Notes: generated from the sequence alone by a model not told the origin. DNA of 18,481 nt from Candidatus Saccharimonadota bacterium (GCA_018064165.1 JAGOZV010000005.1:1-18481), one strand, 5' to 3'. Counted from the first letter of the stretch, positions 1 through 7,613 are shown. A program made the numbers and translations.

Positions 1-1
1 A

Positions 2-625
2 GTTCAGCGATTGCGCAATGAAAACCCCGACAAACCGTACCAGGCGTTGTTTGGAGTAATTCAGGGGGCGCAATATAAAGATCTACGAGAAGAAGCCGCA
101 ACGTTTATGGGTAAGTTAGATTTTGACGGTTTCGGCATTGGCGGAGCACTAGAGAAAACTCAACTAGGTGAAATTGTTAGCTGGGTGAATAATATTTTGC
201 CCCAAAATAAACCCAAGCACCTTCTTGGCATTAGCGAGCCAGACGACATCTTTGAGGCAGTTAAGCAGGGCATCGATACATTCGATTGTGTTTCTCCAAC
301 TCGAGTAGGCAGAAACGGCGGTGCCTACACTTACCATGGAAGAGTGAACATAAAAACAGCTAAATTTAAAGAAGATTTTTCGCCTCTAATAGATTCTTGC
401 GAATGCTACACTTGCAAGCACTACACAAAGGCGTATTTACAGCATTTGTTTCGCGCAAAAGAAAGCTTGGCTGGCACACTATTGTCAATTCATAACGAAT
501 ATTTCATTATTAAATTAGTAGATGATATTCGTCAAAGCATAAAAGATGGAACATTTTTTGAACTAGAAAAAAAATGGCTTGCACGTTATTATGGTAAGCA
601 TGACCGGAATTCAATTTCTTCTTAG
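2..625 (+). CDS. tgt: tRNA-guanine transglycosylase, 3' part (5' end outside window)
   Basis: Tgt exchanges guanine-34 in GUN-anticodon tRNAs (Asp, Asn, His, Tyr) for a queuosine precursor base. The reading frame is open from base 2, so the N-terminal part lies outside the window; the TTG at 11 is an internal codon. Seen: an LFGVIQG block, the region after the FDGF motif, the catalytic nucleophile Asp in FDCVSPTR (codon 284-286), and a complete zinc site CxCx2C-x25-H (CECYTC, then the His of SIHNEY). No other queuosine gene is in the window, so salvage of a base is possible but not shown. The usual substrate-pocket motif GGLxVGE or GGLxGGE reads GGALEK here, which is atypical. The 3' end overlaps the start of the downstream symporter by about 26 nt, suggesting co-transcription. 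Family assignment is firm; exact substrate is not. Confidence 0.93.
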   Translation, partial: VQRLRNENPDKPYQALFGVIQGAQYKDLREEAATFMGKLDFDGFGIGGALEKTQLGEIVSWVNNILPQNKPKHLLGISEPDDIFEAVKQGIDTFDCVSPTRVGRNGGAYTYHGRVNIKTAKFKEDFSPLIDSCECYTCKHYTKAYLQHLFRAKESLAGTLLSIHNEYFIIKLVDDIRQSIKDGTFFELEKKWLARYYGKHDRNSISS

Positions 626-1961
626 TATCGGCATCATCCTTTTATCACTTCTAATAGGATACATCATCGTTAAACTACCTTTTATAAACAAATGGTATTT
701 GCCGGCATCATTAATTGGCGGCTTAATTCTGTTGATATTCGGCCCACAAATTGCTGGGCATCATTTTCCAGAATGGCAACTTTCTTCCAGTTTTTACAGC
801 GAGTGGGCAAGACTACCTGGGTTATTAATTAACGTAGTTTTCGCATCGCTATTTTTAGGACGAAATTTAGTGCCCTTAAAGGAAGTTTGGAAAATGGCTG
901 CACCTCAGGCTGCTTTTGGCCAAACTCTAGCCTGGGGTCAGTATGCCATAGGTGGCCTAGTAACATTATTTATTCTTATTCCACTTTTTTCTACAACTCC
1001 ACTTGCAGCCGCATTAATTGAAATAAGCTTTGAAGGAGGCCACGGCACCGCATCTGGCCTTGAGCCTGTATTTAACAGTTTAAACTTTGAAGTTGGCTAT
1101 CAAATGGCTGTAGCCATGGCAACATTAAGCTTAAATGCAGCATTAATTAGTGGGTTGATTCTTACTGCGTGGGGTCGAAAAAAGGGTTATATAAAAACTG
1201 TCAAATATCGCAACGTGCGGCAATTAATTTATCATCGTCGAATTATTACAGACCTTAAAAAGCAAGGCATTTCTTTGCGCAAACACTTTGCGTCAAAAGA
1301 ATTTTTCTCAAGCTTACTGCTGGTAATTTTGGCAGTAGCTATTGGTCTACTCCTTCATAAGCTTCTAATAGAGTTCGAAAACTTAACGTGGGGAAAAAAT
1401 AATATTATAATTTTTAATTATTTACCAGCATTCACCCTATGTATGTTTGGGGGAATGATAGCTCAAAAAATTTGGTCTAAATTTGGCTTCAAAGTTTCTA
1501 GACCAGCCGTTGAGTTAATTAGTTCTACGGCGTTATCTATTCTAATTATAAGCGCTATTGCAACAATGAAGTTAGATTTTTTCAGCACACATTTACCAGC
1601 CTTTCTAATCTTATCAATTAGTGGGATTGTTTGGATATTGATTGTTTTTGTCACCTTGGGGCCAAAAATATTTAAGAAGAACTGGTTTCAAAATAGCATT
1701 GTTAACATGGCCCAGTCTATGGGGCAAACCGCTACAGGCTTGTTGTTTGTAAAAATCGCCGATCCTCATGACAAAACCAACGCCATGGAAAGCTTTGGCT
1801 ATAAACAACTTTTATTTGAGCCTTTTATGGGCGGAGGTATTGTTACGGCTATGTCTATGCCGTTGATAATGTTACTAGGTCTTCCTTTATTTACAGCCAT
1901 TACGGCTGCCATTTGTATAATATGGATTATATTAGGTTTAACGTATTTTAACCGTCTTTAG
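600..1961 (+). CDS. gltS: sodium/glutamate symporter, GltS family
   Basis: A polytopic membrane protein of about 453 residues with roughly ten to twelve hydrophobic segments. It has the two re-entrant-loop signatures of the ESS/GltS family: FEGGHGTASGL in the first half and the related MAQSMGQTATGLLF in the second, an inverted-repeat arrangement typical of these secondary carriers. GltS proteins import glutamate with sodium. Amino-acid uptake suits an organism expected to be auxotrophic, but the substrate is inferred. It is somewhat longer than E. coli GltS (about 400 residues) because of a basic cytoplasmic loop in the middle (around 1180-1310). The start is uncertain: ATG at 600 and ATG at 591 are both possible, and a TTG at 579 is less likely. 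All overlap the end of tgt and none has a clear Shine-Dalgarno, so translational coupling to tgt is likely. Confidence 0.86.
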   Translation: MTGIQFLLSIGIILLSLLIGYIIVKLPFINKWYLPASLIGGLILLIFGPQIAGHHFPEWQLSSSFYSEWARLPGLLINVVFASLFLGRNLVPLKEVWKMAAPQAAFGQTLAWGQYAIGGLVTLFILIPLFSTTPLAAALIEISFEGGHGTASGLEPVFNSLNFEVGYQMAVAMATLSLNAALISGLILTAWGRKKGYIKTVKYRNVRQLIYHRRIITDLKKQGISLRKHFASKEFFSSLLLVILAVAIGLLLHKLLIEFENLTWGKNNIIIFNYLPAFTLCMFGGMIAQKIWSKFGFKVSRPAVELISSTALSILIISAIATMKLDFFSTHLPAFLILSISGIVWILIVFVTLGPKIFKKNWFQNSIVNMAQSMGQTATGLLFVKIADPHDKTNAMESFGYKQLLFEPFMGGGIVTAMSMPLIMLLGLPLFTAITAAICIIWIILGLTYFNRL

Positions 1962-1990
1962 TTCATTTATATCAGTCAATCGTGTATACT
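1962..1990 (+). promoter_or_regulatory. putative promoter of the P-loop kinase gene (leaderless)
   Basis: TTCATT at 1962-1967 and TATACT at 1985-1990 are 17 nt apart. The predicted transcription start (about 1997) falls at the ATG at 1998, and there is no Shine-Dalgarno, so the mRNA would be leaderless. The spacing and -10 match are seen; activity is inferred. Confidence 0.55.
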
Positions 1991-1997
1991 ATAACAT

Positions 1998-2525
1998 ATG
2001 AAACAATTAAACCTTACTAAACCACACTTATTTATTATGGCTGGTATTCCGGGTGCAGGAAAAACTTATTTCGCTGATCATTTTTCAAATACATACGGTT
2101 TACCTTTAATAAGCAACACTCACACCACACAAATTCTTTTTGAGAAGCCAGATTATTCCGACAACGAACAAACAATTGTCCAGCGATTAAATCTATCTAA
2201 TTTAAATGAATTGTTAAAAACTCAAAATCATATTATTTACGATGGTTATAGCGACACACGAATATCCCGATACGATATAGCTAAGCTTGCTCATGCTTTT
2301 GGCTATACTCCACTTATCGTTTGGGTACAAACCGATATCGAAAGCGCCAGCAGGCGAGCCACAACTTCTTCTAAAAATTATCAGCCAATGTCTTCAGACC
2401 GTTTTGAAAAATTAGTCCGAAAATTTACCGCTCCAAACGAAAAGGAAAGGCAAATTGTTATAAGCGGTAAGCATCTTCCTTCAAGCCAAACACGAAATGT
2501 AGTAAATAAATTACAAATTAAATAA
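1998..2525 (+). CDS. small P-loop kinase / AAA_33-type ATP-binding protein
   Basis: A 175-residue soluble protein with a clean Walker A motif GIPGAGKT at residues 16-23, directly after a hydrophobic beta strand. An IIYDGYSDTR segment in the middle resembles the second acidic motif of polynucleotide-kinase/zeta-toxin-like P-loop kinases. An Arg-rich lid-like region follows (SRRATTSSK, about 115-125). The fold class is well supported; the phosphoacceptor (nucleotide, nucleic acid or small molecule) cannot be told. The ATG at 1998 sits 8 nt after a TATACT box with no Shine-Dalgarno. Its stop codon abuts the ATG of the next gene with no spacer, so it is probably co-transcribed with the YgjP-type peptidase. 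Confidence 0.75.
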   Translation: MKQLNLTKPHLFIMAGIPGAGKTYFADHFSNTYGLPLISNTHTTQILFEKPDYSDNEQTIVQRLNLSNLNELLKTQNHIIYDGYSDTRISRYDIAKLAHAFGYTPLIVWVQTDIESASRRATTSSKNYQPMSSDRFEKLVRKFTAPNEKERQIVISGKHLPSSQTRNVVNKLQIK

Positions 2526-3215
2526 ATGTCAATCATTAACGATCCAGAATTTGGAAAAATAGTCGTTAGAAAATATCCGTCTGCAAGTAGTATTAAAGTG
2601 CGTCGCGCGCCTAATGGCAGTTTACGTATATCTGCGCCAACATATGCTCCAAATTTCGTTATAAAAAATTTTATAAAACAATCTAAAAAACAACTTCGTG
2701 AATTAATCGCAGACTCAACCCCCAATGTGATTTATAAAAATGGGTCTTTAATTGGAAAAAGCCATAGCTTAATTACTTTACCAGCTTCAAAACTTGGCAT
2801 TACCATTAAGAATAATATTATAACAGTACATCTTCCTAATGCGCTTGATCTAAACGACGCCGAGGTTATAGATGAGTTGCGTCCAATTATAATTAAAGCT
2901 TTACGCAAAGAAGCCAAAGGGCATCTACCAAGACGATTAGACTATATTGCCAAACAACATGGTTTTTCGTATAGCGATGTAAAATTTTCGCACGCTAGTA
3001 GTAGATGGGGCAGCTGCAGAAACGATGGCAGGATTACCCTAAATATTGCATTGATGAAATTGCCGTTTGAACTTATAGATTACGTTATTGCACACGAACT
3101 TTCTCACACCAAAGAAATGAATCATAGTACAAGCTTCTGGCAAATTGTTGAATCTATAGATCCAAATTACAAAACACATCGTCGTTTATTGAAAAATGAA
3201 AGTCCAAATATATAA
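2526..3215 (+). CDS. YgjP/DUF45-type (M48-like) zinc metallopeptidase
   Basis: A 229-residue protein ending in the WLM/YgjP-type metallopeptidase core. The zinc site is HELSH at residues 190-194 followed by a third likely ligand His200 (HExxH-x5-H, in NHSTSFW), and the family hallmark SSRWGSCR lies about 25-30 residues upstream. The N-terminal half is beta-rich, as in YgjP. No signal peptide or membrane segment is evident, so it is probably cytoplasmic. Substrate is unknown; E. coli YgjP is a putative metal-dependent hydrolase. The start ATG follows the preceding stop codon directly. The end overlaps the longest version of the downstream kinase ORF by 20 nt, but I place that gene's start further downstream. 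Confidence 0.87.
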   Translation: MSIINDPEFGKIVVRKYPSASSIKVRRAPNGSLRISAPTYAPNFVIKNFIKQSKKQLRELIADSTPNVIYKNGSLIGKSHSLITLPASKLGITIKNNIITVHLPNALDLNDAEVIDELRPIIIKALRKEAKGHLPRRLDYIAKQHGFSYSDVKFSHASSRWGSCRNDGRITLNIALMKLPFELIDYVIAHELSHTKEMNHSTSFWQIVESIDPNYKTHRRLLKNESPNI

Positions 3216-3233
3216 CGAACTAATTGATTTGCG

Positions 3234-3242
3234 TGATATACT
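3234..3242 (+). promoter_or_regulatory. extended -10 promoter of the histidine kinase gene
   Basis: TGATATACT (TG-N-TATACT) is followed 10 nt later by ATG 3253. No good -35 is visible, as is common for extended -10 promoters. The predicted start is about 3249, leaving a leader of only a few nucleotides. Confidence 0.5.
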
Positions 3243-3252
3243 ATTTATAGAA

Positions 3253-4890
3253 ATGATTGGTGGGAATAAATTAAATAAAAGCTTAATAAAACCTATGCGA
3301 GTGCTCGGCTTCGTCGTGCCAATTTTTATAGTTATGTTTGGTGCGATTTTACAGTTTTTTAATCCTAGCACCACCACTCCCGAAATTTTAAAATTCTTCG
3401 CCCTTTCTATTGCCTGGATTGCACTAGCCTGTGCTCAGTTTGTTAGTAATAAATACCCAAAAATTGTTCTTATTCTATATCATCTACTTGCCATGCTCTC
3501 TATTCTTACTATGTACAAAGAAATGGCGCCTTTTATATCTTTCTGGATATTACTTTCGTTAGCTTCTTACATTAGATACAAAGAAATTGGTTTAGCCTTA
3601 AGCCTTATAAGTTTATTGTTTACATTAACCGTAAATACGGCCTTAACCTCTTCGTTAAATTCAGCCACGCTAGCTTACGAAGTGTCTACGTATATCGCTG
3701 TATTAACAGCAAGCTATGTTATTGTTATTTTGTCACGCGCACAAAACGACGCCAGACAGCAACTGCATAATTCTAAAACAAGAGAAACACTTCAAAGAAA
3801 CCGGTTGTTGTCTATTATTAATAATCAGTCTGACGGCATAATAAGTACAGATACAAACGGAAATATAAGGGTATTTAACGCAGCTAGTATGTGGCTACTA
3901 AATACAAACCAAGACTTAATCGGCAAGAACATAGCTAAAGTATTTCCTTTATACAATTTAGATAAAAAACCAATTAACATTCTTAAGCAGCTTACATCTT
4001 ACAAAACCAACACCACCTGTGACGATTTACTATTTAAATCGGAAGACGGCGAAATGCTAAGGTTTGAAGTAACTTTTGCCCCAATTCGTCAGGCTTATGG
4101 TGCAAAAACAAAGCAAAAAGACGATCTCGACGGTTACATTTTAATTTTCCGAGATGTTACAAAAGAGAAATCCTTAGACGATGAACGAAATGAATTTATT
4201 AGTGTAGTTTCTCATGAACTTCGCACTCCTGTAACTGTAGCTGAAGGCGCTATCTCTAATGCTAGCATATTGTTTGATAGCCCAAAAGTGCCAAAGGCTG
4301 CAGCCAAAGAGTCTATAGAAATGGCCCATACTCAAATTTTGTATTTAGCTAATTTAATTAACGACCTAAGCACTTTGTCGCGAGCTCAACGAGACGTCAT
4401 GAACGAGCCAGAATCAATTATAGTAAGAGAATTAGGCTTTCAGATTTTGCAAAAATATACAACCTCGGCTAACGAAAAAGGTCTTACTTTAGACTTAGAC
4501 ATGCCAGGACATTTGGGCTCAGTTTTTACAAGCCGTTTGTATTTGGAAGAGTTAATGCAAAACCTTGTTTCTAACGCCATAAAATACACCCAAAGCGGAT
4601 CAGTAACCATAAAAATAACTAGAAAGAATGACCTCATTAAGTTTGCCGTACAAGATACCGGCATAGGCATATCAAGAAGCGAACGCGAAAAAATATTTGA
4701 TAAGTTTTATCGCAGTGAAGATTATCGCACAAGAGAGAGTAGCGGCACCGGATTGGGGCTTTACCTATCAGCACAATTAGCTGACAAAATGGGGACTTGG
4801 CTTAAACTCACCAGCAGAATGAACCATGGATCTACATTCTTCTTTGAACTTCCGGCTCATAAAGTAGAGAATAACGGCAGTAAAAAATAA
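3253..4890 (+). CDS. membrane-bound PAS-domain sensor histidine kinase (orphan)
   Basis: About 545 residues. The N-terminal quarter holds about six membrane segments (roughly residues 16-36, 47-64, 69-87, 92-107, 111-131 and 142-161) with almost no extracytoplasmic domain. A short linker and a PAS domain follow (about 185-310, starting at the SIINNQSDGII segment). The HisKA domain carries the phospho-acceptor H-box SVVSHELRTP (His321), and the HATPase_c domain has N-box LMQNLVSNAIKYT, G1 DTGIGIS, F-box IFDKFYRS and G2 GTGLGLYLS. All catalytic boxes are intact. An upstream ATG at 3196 would add 19 residues and overlap the peptidase gene, but ATG 3253 lies just after an extended -10 box and is preferred. 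No response regulator gene is nearby, so its partner is elsewhere. The architecture suggests intramembrane or cytoplasmic sensing; the signal is unknown. Confidence 0.9.
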   Translation: MIGGNKLNKSLIKPMRVLGFVVPIFIVMFGAILQFFNPSTTTPEILKFFALSIAWIALACAQFVSNKYPKIVLILYHLLAMLSILTMYKEMAPFISFWILLSLASYIRYKEIGLALSLISLLFTLTVNTALTSSLNSATLAYEVSTYIAVLTASYVIVILSRAQNDARQQLHNSKTRETLQRNRLLSIINNQSDGIISTDTNGNIRVFNAASMWLLNTNQDLIGKNIAKVFPLYNLDKKPINILKQLTSYKTNTTCDDLLFKSEDGEMLRFEVTFAPIRQAYGAKTKQKDDLDGYILIFRDVTKEKSLDDERNEFISVVSHELRTPVTVAEGAISNASILFDSPKVPKAAAKESIEMAHTQILYLANLINDLSTLSRAQRDVMNEPESIIVRELGFQILQKYTTSANEKGLTLDLDMPGHLGSVFTSRLYLEELMQNLVSNAIKYTQSGSVTIKITRKNDLIKFAVQDTGIGISRSEREKIFDKFYRSEDYRTRESSGTGLGLYLSAQLADKMGTWLKLTSRMNHGSTFFFELPAHKVENNGSKK

Positions 4891-4895
4891 AATGA

Positions 4896-4925
4896 TTGAT
4901 AAATTCTACCTATTAGTGCTATAAT
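4896..4925 (+). promoter_or_regulatory. secE-nusG promoter (distal candidate)
   Basis: TTGATA at 4896-4901, an 18-nt spacer, and TATAAT at 4920-4925 with a TG extension (TGCTATAAT). The predicted start is about 4932, just before the hairpin at 4935-4951. A second candidate lies downstream: perfect TTGACA at 4930-4935 with TTTAAA or TTAAAT at 4953-4959. Confidence 0.6.
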
Positions 4926-4934
4926 ATACTTGAC

Positions 4935-4955
4935 AGTCTGCATAGCAGACTTTTT
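4935..4955 (+). terminator. short perfect hairpin plus T-run upstream of secE
   Basis: AGTCTGC (4935-4941), loop ATA, GCAGACT (4945-4951), then a T-run through 4955. It has intrinsic-terminator form and could end transcripts from the histidine kinase gene. Yet it lies downstream of the best secE promoter and inside the spacer of the alternative one, so a 5'-end hairpin, attenuator or operator is also possible. Confidence 0.5.
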
Positions 4956-4977
4956 AAATTGGTAACTGGGAGAACCT

Positions 4978-5343
4978 ATGGCTTCAAGCAAGAACAACAA
5001 AAATTCCACCAACATCACTCGCATAACTGCAAGCGATGATTCTACAAAAAAAGAAAAAGCTCCAAAGAAAAAAAATGTAACCGAGAATAAAAGCGCAGCG
5101 AAGAAAAAAAACGAGATAAGTAAAAGCGCTAAGCCTAGAAAAAATAACAAGGGCTTCTTCAAAAAGCTTGGCAACTATTTCAAGGGCTCATGGCAAGAGC
5201 TGAAAAAGGTACAATGGCCAGACAGAAAAGCCACATGGAGCTTAACTATAGCAGTTCTTGTATTTACGGCATTCTTTATGGTTGTAGTTCTATTAATAGA
5301 CATCCTTTTCCAAGAATTATTTAATATTTTATTAGCGAGGTAA
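4978..5343 (+). CDS. secE: preprotein translocase subunit SecE
   Basis: SecE is the small essential partner that clamps SecY in the plasma-membrane translocon. The 121-residue protein has the conserved amphipathic motif WQELKKVQWPDRKATW at residues 72-87, followed by one membrane helix at about 89-112, the single-TM type usual outside enterobacteria. The first 60 residues are a low-complexity, strongly basic (Lys-rich), probably disordered extension, making it about twice the length of a minimal SecE. The ATG has a GGGAG Shine-Dalgarno at 4968-4972. nusG follows after 5 nt, the near-universal secE-nusG pairing. Confidence 0.95.
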   Translation: MASSKNNKNSTNITRITASDDSTKKEKAPKKKNVTENKSAAKKKNEISKSAKPRKNNKGFFKKLGNYFKGSWQELKKVQWPDRKATWSLTIAVLVFTAFFMVVVLLIDILFQELFNILLAR

Positions 5344-5348
5344 TAATT

Positions 5349-5900
5349 ATGACAAAATCCAAAACACGATACGACTCATCTAGGCAGTGGTATGCAATTC
5401 ACACTTATAGTGGTTACGAAGAAAAAGTTGCCGACAGTATTCGTCAGCGCATTAATAACGTAGATATTGCCGATAAAATATTTGACGTTATTGTGCCCAA
5501 AGAAAAGCAAATTGAAATTAAAAACGGTAAACGTAAAATTGTTGAAAAGAAAATCTTCCAGGGTTACGCACTGGTAGAAATGGAACTAACAGACGAAACC
5601 TGGTATATTGTTCGCAATACACCCGGCGTTACTGGCTTTGTTGGCACCACAACCGAGCCTACACCAGTTTCAGAGAATGAAATTAAAAAGATCCGTAAAC
5701 GCATGGGAGTAGAAGACCCTAAGCACAGTATAGACCTTACAGAAGGCGAAGTTATTAGCATTGTAGACGGGCCATTTAAAGGTTTCGACGGCTCTGTTAG
5801 TGAAATCGATACTCAAAAAGGTAAAATTAAAGTGCTTGTTAGTATGTTTGGCCGCGATACGCCTGTAGAACTAGATGCGCTTCAAGTTAAAAAAGTTTAA
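5349..5900 (+). CDS. nusG: transcription termination/antitermination factor NusG
   Basis: NusG binds RNA polymerase through its N-terminal NGN domain and, through its KOW domain, links it to Rho or ribosomal protein S10. Seen in 183 residues: the NGN domain (about 12-115) with the opening WYAIHTYSGYEEKV, the FQGYALVEM strand and the NTPGVTGFVG segment, then a KOW domain (about 128-170) with GPFKGFDGSV. Length and motifs are ordinary. The Shine-Dalgarno GAGG is formed by the last codon of secE, so the two are coupled. The gene ends tail-to-tail with the unknown minus-strand gene. Their stop codons overlap inside a GTTTAAAC palindrome, leaving no room for a terminator between them. Confidence 0.97.
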   Translation: MTKSKTRYDSSRQWYAIHTYSGYEEKVADSIRQRINNVDIADKIFDVIVPKEKQIEIKNGKRKIVEKKIFQGYALVEMELTDETWYIVRNTPGVTGFVGTTTEPTPVSENEIKKIRKRMGVEDPKHSIDLTEGEVISIVDGPFKGFDGSVSEIDTQKGKIKVLVSMFGRDTPVELDALQVKKV

Positions 5901-6709
5901 ACTACCGCCTCAATGAACACTGGTGAAATCTGATTTTCATATTTTCTCTCGAATAAAACTTCATATGTTCCGGGTAAAATATTTCCGTCGTCTTGTGGAA
6001 GATGTATTATAGATTGATTAATTAATTCAGCCATTATTAAACGGCTCATCCTAAAATCTCCAGAACAATCAAATTCTTCAAGAGTTCGCCAGTCTTCATT
6101 ACCAGGATCAAGCTGGCCACAAAATGACCACTGATTTTTATATTCACGTTCTAAGATTATTTCTGGTGACGTAAATCCCCGATGAAAAGCGTTAAAATTA
6201 CCGACTGTAAACTCTGCATATAAACTGTTTGGCATGCCATCATTGCTTACTATAATATGACCACTCATAACAGCATCTCCGTTATGACTTATAAAAATCT
6301 CCTTATATTCATTTTGCTGTTCGGGTAACAGGTCTTCATAATATGACCGTACAAAATCAATTACGTCTTGTTTATTCTTAGTATTAGCTAAATGCTTTCC
6401 CGGTTCAATAGATGTAAAATAATAGTCTCCACTAGGAATTTTCTCTAGTTTCTCATAAGGATCGTCAAGGAAGTCTTTAAGTTCTATGAATAAACAATCC
6501 TCTGTAGGCAAATTAAGCTCTTTCAACTTGTCTAATATAACATGATGAGCGTTTCTTCCGTCATTGGCCGGTTCACGATCAAGATTTTTCAAAGTATTCA
6601 ATAATAATTTATTGCCCATTTCACTGGCCCTAATTTTCCAATCTGTAAATCCTGCTCCAGCGGTAGACTCAATTGTCTTCTTTACTTCATTATTAGACAG
6701 CTTCTCCAT
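5897..6709 (-). CDS. unknown protein, 270 residues
   Basis: Not recognised. It is an acidic, soluble-looking protein without signal peptide or membrane helix. The N-terminal third (about 1-65) is helical. The rest looks alpha/beta, with aromatic-rich segments such as SGDYYFTSIEPGK, FISHNGDAVMSGHIIVSNDG and FTVGNFNAFHRGF, and it ends with YEVLFERK and PVFIEAVV. These well-formed, Gly/aromatic-marked strands suggest an enzyme or binding fold rather than a spurious ORF. Codon use looks like the neighbours. The start is supported by a GGAGGA Shine-Dalgarno immediately upstream on the minus strand (plus-strand TCCTCC around 6712-6717). It is divergent from the Nudix gene, with which it shares an 88-nt promoter region, and converges on nusG with overlapping stops. 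Confidence 0.8.
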   Translation of the reverse strand: MEKLSNNEVKKTIESTAGAGFTDWKIRASEMGNKLLLNTLKNLDREPANDGRNAHHVILDKLKELNLPTEDCLFIELKDFLDDPYEKLEKIPSGDYYFTSIEPGKHLANTKNKQDVIDFVRSYYEDLLPEQQNEYKEIFISHNGDAVMSGHIIVSNDGMPNSLYAEFTVGNFNAFHRGFTSPEIILEREYKNQWSFCGQLDPGNEDWRTLEEFDCSGDFRMSRLIMAELINQSIIHLPQDDGNILPGTYEVLFERKYENQISPVFIEAVV

Positions 6710-6746
6710 ACGTCCTCCATATCACTATTTATTTTTCATATTTTAG

Positions 6747-6752
6747 ATTATA
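6747..6752 (-). promoter_or_regulatory. putative -10 box for the minus-strand 270-residue gene
   Basis: A consensus TATAAT reads on the minus strand (ATTATA on plus), 37 nt before the ATG. The -35 is poor (TAGTTT at 17 nt). It lies back to back with the Nudix promoter, so the two may compete for polymerase. Confidence 0.35.
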
Positions 6753-6757
6753 AATAG

Positions 6758-6786
6758 TTGTAAAACTTAAAACTAGCTAGTATAAT
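6758..6786 (+). promoter_or_regulatory. promoter of the winged-helix/Nudix gene (near-leaderless)
   Basis: TTGTAA at 6758-6763, 17-nt spacer, consensus TATAAT at 6781-6786. The ATG at 6798 is only 11 nt after the -10, giving a leader of about 5 nt. There is no Shine-Dalgarno. Confidence 0.65.
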
Positions 6787-6797
6787 TTGACTCAAAT

Positions 6798-7475
6798 ATG
6801 TTTGATGTTAATCCACCAAAACACCACATTCAGAAACACATTTTAAACGTGTTAACTTATACTGAATATGCTCGTTTTCGCGACTTGCGCCCACCTAAGG
6901 TTGACACGAACTTATACAGTTACCACTTAAACTCTTTAATAAAATCTGATTGGATCAATAAGTCTGAGCTTGGATATACGTTAAGCAAAAAAGGTCTGGT
7001 TTACGTAGATAGGATTAGTTCTAAAAAGCTCAATTTTCGTACTCAATCAAAAATTATTACCATGCTAGTCTTGCAGAACAATCAAGATGAAATACTTTTG
7101 CAAAAACGCGTAAAACAGCCCTACATCAATACATGGACTTTACCTTACGGTAAAACTCATATAGAAGACAAAAGCACGCTACAGGCCGCAAAAAGGGAAG
7201 CCCTTGAAAAGTTGAATTTAAATATTAACGAGTCTCAACTAAAGCACGTAGGTGATTGCTATATTCGAGTATTCTCTAAAGACTTAGTGCAAAGCTCTAC
7301 GTTAGCTCATATTTTTCATACAAAAACAATTAAGAATTTTGAAGAAGAAAATACACAATGGATCTCTTCAGACAATCTTACAGATTTAAATCTCGCACCT
7401 GCAGTAGAAAATATTATAAATAAAGCATTAAGCAACAAGCCTCCCATCCTTGATGAGTTTAATGTAAGAAATTAA
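6798..7475 (+). CDS. winged-helix / Nudix hydrolase-like fusion protein
   Basis: 225 residues. The first 75 form a putative winged-helix DNA-binding domain (IQKHILNVLTYTEYARFRDL, then a recognition-helix-like segment LYSYHLNSLIKSDWI and a wing GYTLSKKG). Residues about 82-215 are a Nudix fold with the strand WTLPYGK and a Nudix box at 118-141. The box departs from Gx5Ex7REUxEExGU: it has one extra residue before REALEKLNL, the second Glu of the EE pair is Lys138, and the usual Gly is Asn140. Catalysis may be altered or lost. With a DNA-binding domain attached, the Nudix part may act as a ligand sensor, as in NrtR regulators, though there the order is Nudix then winged helix. This is inference. 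The target may be the adjacent divergent promoter. Confidence 0.8.
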   Translation: MFDVNPPKHHIQKHILNVLTYTEYARFRDLRPPKVDTNLYSYHLNSLIKSDWINKSELGYTLSKKGLVYVDRISSKKLNFRTQSKIITMLVLQNNQDEILLQKRVKQPYINTWTLPYGKTHIEDKSTLQAAKREALEKLNLNINESQLKHVGDCYIRVFSKDLVQSSTLAHIFHTKTIKNFEEENTQWISSDNLTDLNLAPAVENIINKALSNKPPILDEFNVRN

Positions 7476-7536
7476 AGTTTCTGCAGAATTCTATGCTATT
7501 TCATATGTTTTAAAAGCGTGAATTACAACGCGTCTA

Positions 7537-7565
7537 TTGCTTTTTTGTTAATATTATGATACAAT
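7537..7565 (+). promoter_or_regulatory. promoter of the structured RNA / small ORF
   Basis: TTGCTT at 7537-7542, 17-nt spacer, TACAAT at 7560-7565 with a TG extension (TGATACAAT). The predicted start is about 7572, one base before the first strand of the closing helix of the structured segment. Confidence 0.6.
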
Positions 7566-7613
7566 AAAGATATGGCCTACACAGTGTAGTCTTGATATTG
7601 CCTAGGAGGCGAA

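Noticed and set aside
3196..3252. Upstream start of the histidine kinase
   Set aside because: It overlaps the peptidase gene, has no ribosome site, and would lie upstream of the extended -10 box at 3234-3242.
4857..5174. 105-codon minus-strand ORF across secE
   Set aside because: Its Phe/Leu-rich product is the mirror of the Lys-rich SecE extension on the plus strand.
5897..5900. Intrinsic terminator at the nusG/minus-strand junction
   Set aside because: Only the GTTTAAAC palindrome is present, with no GC-rich stem on either strand.
7476..7560. Terminator after the Nudix gene (GCGT...ACGC near a T-run)
   Set aside because: The stem is only 4 bp and the six-T run is about 10 nt away. AGAATTCT nearby is just a short palindrome.
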